Below are positions 9,551 through 17,200 of a stretch of 64,000 nucleotides of DNA, one piece after another. Position 1 is the first letter of the stretch; each line of letters opens with the position of its first letter. A model generated the notes under the pieces. It worked only from the letters and a program-made list of their open reading frames with translations. It was not told the origin of the DNA and searched no databases. Origin of the DNA: Streptomyces sp. NBC_00271 (lineage in GTDB: Bacteria; Actinomycetota; Actinomycetes; Streptomycetales; Streptomycetaceae); the NCBI RefSeq assembly GCF_036178845.1, contig NZ_CP108070.1, positions 2,294,001 to 2,358,000 on the forward strand, written 5' to 3'. The translations under genes were made by a program, and so were the position numbers.

Positions 9551-9630
9551 CTCCCCCTTCCGTCCCCTTTCCGTCCCCCTTCCGTCCCCTTTCCGTCCCC
9601 CTTCCGCTCCCGTTCCGCTCCTGTTCCGCC
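9551..9630. repeat. C/T-rich short tandem repeat upstream of tatA
   Basis: Repeating CTTTCCGTCCCC-like units of 11-12 bases, about five close copies followed by decaying CTCCCGTTCCG versions. The tract sits about 120-200 bp upstream of the tatA start, in a stretch without a gene. Confidence 0.7.
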
Positions 9631-9673
9631 GCTATTCCGTGCGCACGGCGACGGCACTACGGGTCCAGGCGGC

Positions 9674-10065
9674 TCAGCCCGCGGGCAGCAGCGCGCCCAG
9701 GACGGCGATCAGCAGTCCACCGAGGGCGAGCAGGACCAGTTCGGGCGTGCGGTAGACGGCGATGACGGACTCGGGCAGGTTCGGCCCGGCGCTGTGTCCC
9801 ATGGCAGGCATGATCCAGCCGTGCAGGGCGACGCCGAGCGGCACTCCGACGGCGCCGCCGACGAGTCCGGTCATGACGACCGAGGTGACGACCATGACGA
9901 CGGTCTGCCGCGGCGTCATTCCGAGGGCCTTGTGGATGCCCAGGTCGCGGACCCGTTCCCGGGTGTCGAGGACGACTCCGCTGAGCACGCCGAGTCCGGC
10001 GACCGCGACGAGCATCAGGGTGAGCACCCCGGTCAGGGAGTTCAGCACGGCCTGGAGGCGACCCG
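9674..10065 (-). pseudogene. C-terminal remnant of an FtsX/MacB-type ABC transporter permease
   Basis: About 130 codons remain, reading [11 protein letters not shown], then a membrane helix ([16 protein letters not shown]), RERVRDLGIHKALGMTPRQT, another helix, the PLGVALHGWIMPAMG block and a final helix before the stop. This is the usual last third of an FtsX-like permease, with three of four membrane helices. The N-terminal helix, the extracytoplasmic domain and any ATPase gene are missing. On its N-terminal side the sequence runs directly into a response-regulator fragment on the other strand, so the boundary near 10050-10065 is a rearrangement joint. Confidence 0.75.
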
Positions 10066-10375
10066 CCGCATCCTGACCGGCGCGTCCGACCCGCCCCGCG
10101 TGATCATCCTGACCACCTCCGACCTCGACGACCTGGTGTACGCGGCGCTGTCCGCCGGGGCCAGCGGGTTCCTCCTCAAGGACGTCACCCCCGAACACCT
10201 GGTCTCCGCCGTCCGCCTGGTCCGCTCCGGCGACGCGCTCCTGGCCGAGGCGACGGTCAAGACCCATGTCGCCCGCATCCTCGCCAAACTCGGCCTCCGC
10301 GACCGCGTCCAGGCGGTCGTCATGGCGTACGAAACGGGCCTGGTCACGCCCGGCACCGTGGCGAGAAGCACGTAG
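10045..10375 (+). pseudogene. NarL/LuxR-type response regulator remnant with internal deletion
   Basis: Starts abruptly inside a receiver domain at GLEATRRIL, continues through [21 protein letters not shown] and [13 protein letters not shown] (the conserved Lys loop), then reads [23 protein letters not shown]. In intact proteins about 50 residues, including the first HTH helices, separate the DALLA and EATVKTHV segments, so there is an internal in-frame deletion at about 10246-10250. The end ([17 protein letters not shown]) is normal. The phosphorylated Asp and half of the DNA-binding domain are gone, so it is not functional as a regulator. Confidence 0.75.
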
Positions 10376-10412
10376 GACCGACGAGTTCCGGCCGACAACT
10401 GCCGCTTTATTT

Positions 10413-10426
10413 CTACAGTGATGTAG
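10413..10426. promoter_or_regulatory. Palindrome CTACA-N4-TGTAG upstream of terD
   Basis: An inverted repeat CTACA GTGA TGTAG followed by a T-run lies in an unusually AT-rich patch about 72-85 bp before the TerD start. It could be an operator (the spacing resembles sites used by winged-helix repressors such as BlaI) or part of a weak terminator for the ruin upstream. Confidence 0.35.
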
Positions 10427-10497
10427 TTTTTTGGTGTCGATCCATCCAGTGCCGGGCATCCACTCGCCCGGCCGACGGCAGCACGGAGGAGAGCAGC

Positions 10498-11073
10498 GTG
10501 GGAGTTTCCCTGTCCAAAGGCGGCAATGTCTCGCTCAGCAAGGAGGCGCCGGGCCTGACCGCGGTCCTGGTCGGTCTGGGCTGGGACGTGCGGACCACGA
10601 CGGGCACCGACTACGACCTCGACGCGTCCGCGCTGCTGGTCGACGAGTCGGGCAAGGTCCTCTCGGACCAGCACTTCGTCTTCTACAACAACCTGAAGAG
10701 CCCGGACGGTTCGGTCGAGCACACCGGCGACAACCTGACCGGCGAGGGTGAGGGCGACGACGAGTCGATCAAGGTGAACCTGGCCGGCGTACCGGCCGAG
10801 GTCGCCAAGATCGTGTTCCCGGTCTCGATCCACGACGCCGACGCGCGCGGACAGAGCTTCGGCCAGGTCCGCAACGCGTTCATCCGTGTCGTCAACCAGG
10901 CCGGCGGCACCGAACTCGCGCGCTACGACCTGTCGGAGGACGCCGCGTCCGAAACCGCGATGATCTTCGGCGAGTTGTACCGCAACGGCGCGGAGTGGAA
11001 GTTCCGCGCGGTGGGCCAGGGGTACGCCTCGGGTCTGTCCGGGATCGCCTCCGACTTCGGTGTCGGAGTCTGA
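10498..11073 (+). CDS. TerD-family stress protein
   Basis: 191 residues spanning the whole TerD domain: [66 protein letters not shown], then [27 protein letters not shown]. The conserved acidic residues (the DYDLD and GDDE blocks) are those that bind calcium in characterised TerD proteins. The family is linked to tellurite and oxidative stress and, in Streptomyces, to differentiation. GTG 10498 follows GGAGGAG by 6 bases. It is a single gene here; other ter genes are absent, but a MoxR/VWA operon begins about 2.3 kb downstream. Confidence 0.92.
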   Translation: MGVSLSKGGNVSLSKEAPGLTAVLVGLGWDVRTTTGTDYDLDASALLVDESGKVLSDQHFVFYNNLKSPDGSVEHTGDNLTGEGEGDDESIKVNLAGVPAEVAKIVFPVSIHDADARGQSFGQVRNAFIRVVNQAGGTELARYDLSEDAASETAMIFGELYRNGAEWKFRAVGQGYASGLSGIASDFGVGV

Positions 11074-11240
11074 CGCGTCCCACCGGTCCCCCGCCGTCCC
11101 CGCCTCGATGCGAATCCCCTGGGCGCGGGCGGCGGGCCCTTGCCGGCCCTGTCGCCGGAACACGCCCCAAAAGGCACACGTGACTGTCAGTGCCTTGGTG
11201 CACACTCACGATGAGTTGTCGTACACCTGGGGAGGATGCC

Positions 11241-13268
11241 GTGTTCACGGGGATGGACGAGGTCGGCTGGGCCTCGATGAAACATGCCTATGGAAGCGCC
11301 GAGGACGTCCCGGAGTTGCTCCGGGGACTGGCCTCCGCCTGCCCGCAGGAGCGTGAGAGAGCACTCGACGGGATGTACGGAGCCGTGCACCACCAGGGCG
11401 ACGTCTACGACTCGACGCTCGCGTGCATCCCGTTCCTGTTCGAAGTCGTCGGGCACGCGGAACTCCGCGACCGGGGCGGCGTCGTGGAGCTGCTCGTCAG
11501 CATCGGCGGTGGGGACGCCTTCGACGACGGCCCGCTCGAGGACGGGGACGGCGGCGAGGGCAACTACGCCATGGCCCGCACGGCGGTACGGTCGGGCGCC
11601 GCGGCCTTCATCGGCCTGCTCGCGGACCGCGACCCTGAGGTGCGCCGGGCGGCACCGACGGCACTCGTGCGATTCCTCGGCCAACCGGAGCACGTCCTCG
11701 GGCTGTTGACGGGACGACTCGAGGAGGAAGAGGACGAACAGGTCCGGCCGGCCCTGGCCGAGGGCCTGGGGCTGTTCGCGCGCCTGCACCCCGCGTCCGC
11801 CGCTCCCGCGGTGGAGCACCTGGTCGAACTCGGTGCCGCTCCGCACGACCCCGGGCTGCGGCTCGCCGCCCTCGGCCAACTCGCCGGCTGCGCACCCGAT
11901 CGCCTTCCAACCGATCTCGTTCCCACCGTCACCGCGCTGATCCGGGCCAGATCACGACGCCCCCGGGTGCCGGACCAGCCCGAACGGCCCGACACCGACA
12001 CCCTCATCGGCCACCTGCGACGCCTGCGCCCCGCCGACGAGGAGGGGGGCCATCTCCTACGGACGCTGCACACCGCGCTCGGTGACCGGACCGCCGACCG
12101 TATCGCCCTGCTCAAGGGGCAGTTGAGCAGCGACGAGTCGGCCGACCGGTGCAACGGCGTGTGGATGGCGGCGGGGCTGCTGCGCGAATGGCGGGGCTCG
12201 TACGAAGAGCTGGTCGCGTTGATCGGCGAACAGGTCGTCACCGAGGAGCAGCGGCTGCGCGATGCCGCGGCCTCCGTCCTGGAGACACTCTTCGGTCTGG
12301 CCGCCCCGGCCGCCGACCACCTCGCCGCCCTGGTGGCGGTCGGCTCCGAGCACCGAATACGCCAGTGGGAGCACGGGAAACCGGCCCTCGGCGCCCCGCT
12401 CAAGGCGCTGGCCAGAGCCGGCGATCCGCGCGCGGTGGCCGCGCTCGCCGAGGTGCTGGACGGGCCGGTCGTACCCCCCGAAACCGGTTACGAAGTAAAG
12501 CACTTGGGCCCGGCGGCAGCCCCGCTCGCTCCGCTGCTGCGGGAGCGGCTCGGCGAGCTCCCCCTCGACGCACTCGACACCTACGACCGTGCGGTGCCGC
12601 TGCTGTTCGCGCTCGGCAGGCTGGGACACGCGCCGGCGGTACCGGAAATGCTGCGGCTGCTGCACGGGACGCCGGAGGGGCTGCGGAGCCGGGAATGGTT
12701 CGTGCGGGCGATCGCCGACGCGCTCAGCGAGTGCGGCCCGGACGCGCGGGAGGCGATACCGGCCCTGCGTGAACTGCTGGACGGGGAGTGCGCGGTGGCG
12801 GCGGCCGGTGCGCTCTGGTCGCTGGAGGGCGACGCCGAGGCCGTACTGCCGACGTTGCGAAGGGAATTGGTGGCGGGGCAGTTCCGCGCACGCAACGCGG
12901 CCGAGGCCCTGGGCCGACTGGGGCCCGCGGCCCGACCCGCCCTGCCGGCACTGCGCGCCATGGCCGACTCCGGGAAGGTGTGGCTGCGTGCGAGCGCCGC
13001 GGGCGCCCTGTGGGACATCGCCGGGGATCCGGAACCGGTCCTCCCGGCGCTCCGCTCCTCCTGGGAGCAGAACGTGCACACCCGCCCCCTCCTCGCCGGC
13101 TGTCTGACCCGGATGGGGCCGGCGGGCGCGCCCGCCCACGATCTGCTCCGTACGGAACTCGCCACGCCACGGCGGCACCAGGCGCGGGCCGACACCTACG
13201 GGAGCGACAACATCGGCGAGGACGAACAGCTGCTGCGTGCCTGCCGCGCCGCCCTGGACACCGCGTAG
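11241..13268 (+). CDS. HEAT-repeat protein
   Basis: About 675 residues made almost entirely of HEAT/PBS-lyase-like helical repeats. Recurrent segments include DPEVRRAAPTALVRFLG, RAGDPRAVAALAEVL, LSECGPDAREAIPALRELL and AEALGRLGPAARPALPALRAM, roughly every 35 residues. Such solenoids bind proteins; no catalytic motif is visible. GTG 11241 (VFTGMDEVGW) is chosen because GGGGAGG lies 5 bases upstream; an ATG four codons later is an alternative. The gene stands alone, 106 bp upstream of the DUF4132 operon on the same strand, so a functional link is possible but not shown. Confidence 0.8.
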   Translation: MFTGMDEVGWASMKHAYGSAEDVPELLRGLASACPQERERALDGMYGAVHHQGDVYDSTLACIPFLFEVVGHAELRDRGGVVELLVSIGGGDAFDDGPLEDGDGGEGNYAMARTAVRSGAAAFIGLLADRDPEVRRAAPTALVRFLGQPEHVLGLLTGRLEEEEDEQVRPALAEGLGLFARLHPASAAPAVEHLVELGAAPHDPGLRLAALGQLAGCAPDRLPTDLVPTVTALIRARSRRPRVPDQPERPDTDTLIGHLRRLRPADEEGGHLLRTLHTALGDRTADRIALLKGQLSSDESADRCNGVWMAAGLLREWRGSYEELVALIGEQVVTEEQRLRDAAASVLETLFGLAAPAADHLAALVAVGSEHRIRQWEHGKPALGAPLKALARAGDPRAVAALAEVLDGPVVPPETGYEVKHLGPAAAPLAPLLRERLGELPLDALDTYDRAVPLLFALGRLGHAPAVPEMLRLLHGTPEGLRSREWFVRAIADALSECGPDAREAIPALRELLDGECAVAAAGALWSLEGDAEAVLPTLRRELVAGQFRARNAAEALGRLGPAARPALPALRAMADSGKVWLRASAAGALWDIAGDPEPVLPALRSSWEQNVHTRPLLAGCLTRMGPAGAPAHDLLRTELATPRRHQARADTYGSDNIGEDEQLLRACRAALDTA

Positions 13269-13316
13269 AAACCGCAGCTCAGAGCCAATTGAGCACAGCC
13301 CGTCGAGGCATTGTCA

Positions 13317-13369
13317 GACCCCTCCCCTACTGTGATCACCATCGCCGACAGGTGGGTTCGGGAGGGGTC
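13317..13369 (+). promoter_or_regulatory. Inverted repeat that can mask the ribosome binding site of the DUF4132 operon
   Basis: A 10-bp perfect inverted repeat, GACCCCTCCC at 13317-13326 and GGGAGGGGTC at 13360-13369. The right arm contains the Shine-Dalgarno sequence GGGAGGGG, which ends 7 bases before the ATG at 13375. In RNA the two arms would form a stem that hides the ribosome binding site of the first operon gene. As DNA it could instead be an operator. Confidence 0.5.
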
Positions 13370-13374
13370 CTGTC

Positions 13375-14256
13375 ATGGGTTGGATCGAGACATCCAGTGG
13401 GTACGCCGTCACGTTGGACGGCGCACAGGTGCGGTGCCGAAACGCGGCGGGACGCACGCTGAAGCAGGTGCCCGCGAAGCTGCGGGACGACGTGGAGGTC
13501 GTCCGGCTGCGGCAGTTGGCCGAGTGGCTGGAGCGGCATGAGCGGGAGTGCCGCTCCCAGGTGGACACCTGGATCGTCCGCTCCCTGCCCGTGCCGACGG
13601 ACCTGCTGGCCCGGGTGTGGCCCGACGCGGCCTGGCAGGCGGCGCTGCGGGACCTGGTGGTGGCGCCGGTGGACACGGACGGCACGGTCGCGCTGGAGCG
13701 CGCCGGATTCCTGCGGGACGCGGATCCGGAGCAGGGCCTCGGCGTGGTCGACCTGGACGGCGACTCGGTCCGGCTCGCCGCGCGCACGGTGGTGATACCG
13801 CATCCGGTGCTCCTCGAAGACCTGCAGGATCTGCGGGAGTTCGCTGCGGAGCTCGGTGTCGAGCAGGGCGCAGGCCAGTTGTTCCGGGAGGTCTGGCCGC
13901 GGCCGGACGAGAGGGACGGCGCCGCCTTCGAGTGGAGCGCCTACGCGGGCGGGAAGTTCGAGGAACTGCGGCACGCGACCGCGCGGGCGGGTTCGTACGG
14001 CTATCGGGTGCGCGGCGGATACGCGGTGTGCCCGCTGGTCGAGAACGGGGTCGCGGTGGAGGCGGCCTACTGGATCGGCGCCGACTACCCGGAGGCCGAG
14101 ACCCGCACCGGCGGCCTGGAGTGGCGGGCCGCGGGCGGGCGCCGGCTGCCGTTGCGGGAGGTGGGGCCGGTCGCCTGGTCGGAGGGGGTCCGGATGGCGG
14201 CATTGGTGTACGCGGGGCGTGTGGTGAACGGCGAGGACGAGGAGGGGGAGCTGTGA
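13375..14256 (+). CDS. DUF4132 domain protein (MolR-like C-terminal module)
   Basis: 293 residues, first gene of a five-gene overlapping operon. The centre and C-terminus (about 135-290) resemble DUF4132, the domain at the end of E. coli YehI/MolR proteins: IPHPVLLEDLQDLREFAAELG, QLFREVW, then a GYRVRGGYAVCPLVENG strand-rich end. The N-terminal third is helical and charged. No enzymatic motif is visible. ATG 13375 has GGGAGGGG 7 bases upstream, inside an inverted repeat. The TGA overlaps the next gene's GTG (GTGA), indicating translational coupling. The shortness compared with YehI (over 1000 residues) suggests the family's long form is split here between this gene and the next; that is inference. 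Confidence 0.7.
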   Translation: MGWIETSSGYAVTLDGAQVRCRNAAGRTLKQVPAKLRDDVEVVRLRQLAEWLERHERECRSQVDTWIVRSLPVPTDLLARVWPDAAWQAALRDLVVAPVDTDGTVALERAGFLRDADPEQGLGVVDLDGDSVRLAARTVVIPHPVLLEDLQDLREFAAELGVEQGAGQLFREVWPRPDERDGAAFEWSAYAGGKFEELRHATARAGSYGYRVRGGYAVCPLVENGVAVEAAYWIGADYPEAETRTGGLEWRAAGGRRLPLREVGPVAWSEGVRMAALVYAGRVVNGEDEEGEL

Positions 14257-17200
14257 ACGGGGATCAGCTGCTGGAGTCGGGAGCGGTACTGCCGCTGGGC
14301 GAGGGTGCCGGCGATGTGCTGACGGCGCGGACGTACGGGCATCCCGTACTGGAGGGGCGCACGGTGGTGCGGCTGGTGCCCGAGGCGATCGGGCCCGCCG
14401 AGGACCTCGCCCTGGAGTACCTGGGCTTCGGCACCGCCGACTCGGCGCCGGTGGGCCGGGTGAGGCGCCAGTCGCTGGGCTTCCCCGCCTGGGCGCTGGT
14501 CAACGACCCGGTGAACGGGCACCATGCGCTCGCCGTGGTCAAGGAGATGGAGCGGCTCACCCGGATGGTGTCGAGCAAGCCGGGCCACGCCAAGGACGGC
14601 TTCGACGAGATCGGCGCCCGACTGGACCGCTCGGTGCCGCACTTCCTGCCGACGTACTACGAGCAGGTGGCCCGGTTGTTCCTGGCGGCGGAGTCGCGCC
14701 AGCACGCCGCGTCGTTCTTCGGCAAGGCCCGGGCAGCCGAGCAGCGGCACGCCCTCGACGTGGACGAGGACCGGCTGCGTGAGGTGTTCCTGGAGTTCGC
14801 CGGGGCGGGCGCGCTGAGCGGGAAGGCGCTGCGCGACCACGCCAAGGGGCTGGCGGCACGACTGTCCGGCACAGCCGCGTACGAGCAGTTCAGGACGCTG
14901 TCGTCGCAGCGCTGCGCGGCCGGGATCGCTCCTTACGCGGGCATGCTGGAGGATCTGCGGCGGCTGGCGAAGGGCGCGGGGCTCGATCCGCGTGCCGAGG
15001 AGTGTGCGCTGCTCGCCGAGATCCTCCCCTCGGGCGCCATGAACCGCGCGGCCGGAAGCTTCTGGAAGTCCGCGCTGCCCGCTCTGGCGGAGCTGGCGCA
15101 CGAGGATCCGGCGGTACGGGAGCGGTTGTTGACGCTGATGCCGTCCACGGGCGGTGATCAGCGCGAGGAGTTCGACGCGGCGTGGCTGGCGCTGCTCGAC
15201 GCCTGCGGGGCGATCGGTCTGCTGGTCGACGGCACGGTCGACGCCGCCGACTGGCTGAGCTCCTGGGACCGGCACCGTCAGCGTGGCTGGCGGCAGCGCA
15301 AGCGGCTCGTCGAGGAACTCGCCCTGGTGGAGCGGCTGGCGCCCCGGCTGATCGCCGACGGCAAGCCGGTGCGGCTGCTGCGCGAGCGGGGCTGGAACTC
15401 CTACGTGGATCTCGACCTGCTGGACACCGCCCTGGCGGCGGGTGTGCCGGTCGCCGACCCGTCCCCGGGGACCGAGGGGCTGGAACTGCGCTACTGGACG
15501 GACGACGAGCGCCCGGGCCGTCGGGACCTGCTCGCGGTCACCACCGACCCGCGCTTCGCCCCTCTGTTGCGCAGGGCGGTGGAGAGCCTCTCGCTCGTGG
15601 ACGGACCCGGGTCCGGTCCTTCGGCCCGCGTGCGGCGGCTCGCGGACCATCCGGCGCTGTGCACGGCCGTGGCGGGCTGGCTTGGGGACCGTGCCGACGA
15701 ACTGGCCGAGCCGGTCGGCCTGCCGGGGCTCGACGAGCTGCTGAGCAAGGTCTCCCGCTTCTCGGCACCCGCCGTACTGGCGACGGCACCGGAGGCCGTC
15801 CGGCGGATCGTCGGCTTCGATCCCGCGCCGGTCCTGGGTCGCACCCTGCGCGCGGGCATCCTCGACGAACTGGGCTGGCCCGCCCTCGAAGAGGCCCTGG
15901 AAACCCTCGGCAAGGTCGCCCCGCCGACGAGCGGACAACACCCGTGGCCGCACCAGCCCGGCCGGTCGTACCAGTACGCGGACGCCTGGCCCGCGCTGAT
16001 CGTCCGGGTCGAGACCCAGGTCGCGCTGGCCGGCCCCGACGCGCTGCTCGACGCGCGCACGCTCACCCTGCCGTCCCAGGGACGCCAGTACGGCGAGCCG
16101 ACGGTGCGTCACGTGGACGGTCAGTGGCTCATCGCGTCTGGGTACGGGAACGAGCAGCGGGCGGTCTGGTCCGGGCGCCCCGCCGACGTGTTCAAGCCGA
16201 CGGGTCTGCCGGGCGGCTGGTACGGCGGTCACCCGGTGTCGCTCGCGCTGCCCGACGGCGGCCGCTGTTTCGGCGGGCGGCCCGTGCACGCCGGGGACAC
16301 CACGTTCGCCGAGCAGCACCGTGAGATCGCCTCGGACGGCATCTCGTACTGGGTGCTGCACGAGAACCGCTGGCACGAGTACGACCCCGCCTCCGCCAAG
16401 CGCGGCCGGATGTCGGTGCCTGCGTTCTTCGACTCGGCGCTCGCCGACGCCCGCCCGGGCATCGTCCTCACACAGACGGACTGCCGGCTGCTGCCGGTCC
16501 AGCCGGGTCTGGAGAGCTCGCCGTTCGGCAGCAAGGACGGACTGCTCGGCTGGTGGGTGACGCACGACCAGAACTCCGGCGCCTGGACGGCCTGTTCGGT
16601 CGACGGGAGCCGTAGTCCGGCGACCACCAAGGGCGTTCCGGCCCCGCCCCTGCGCCTGCCGGGCGGCGCCGTCCTGCACCCCGTGCAGGAGGGCTGGAAC
16701 CGCACGATCGTCGAGCTGTGCGACAAGGACGGCCTGTCGCTGGCCCGCATCCAGCTGGGCAACCGCGGCAGCGCACATGCGGCGGGCACCCGCTTCCTGC
16801 CCCCGCTGTGGTACTGGCACGCCCTGCGCCCCCGCGACGAGCACGGCTCGGCCGCGCTGCGGGCCGTGACCGACGCGGACGCCACCGCGCTGCTGGCCGC
16901 CGTCCGGGACGGCGAGAGCCCCCGGGAGGCCGTGGCCCGGCTGCTGCCCGCCGTCACCGACGAGCGGCTCGCCCTCGGGGTGGCCGGGTTGGTCGAGGAG
17001 ACGGCCCGCTGCGCCAAGCGGATCACCACTCTCGCCGAGCGGGCCGAGCGGCCGGTCGCCGCGCCGCGGGACGAGGAGGAGGAAGTCCGGCACGCGTACG
17101 ACCACGTCCTGCGCGAGGCGCTGCGGGAGCTCACCGCTCCCGGACACTTCTACGGTTACTACGGCAACGAACAGCACGCCACCACCGCCATCGACCAGCT

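Noticed and set aside
13331..13340. GTGATCAC palindrome as a Crp or BldD operator
   Set aside because: Too short and without the flanking bases of either consensus.
13548..14252. Upstream extension of the 1630-residue protein's frame
   Set aside because: The frame is open upstream only because of high GC; the segment overlaps the DUF4132 gene in another frame and has Gly/Arg-rich non-protein composition. GTG 14253 overlaps the previous stop as expected for coupling.
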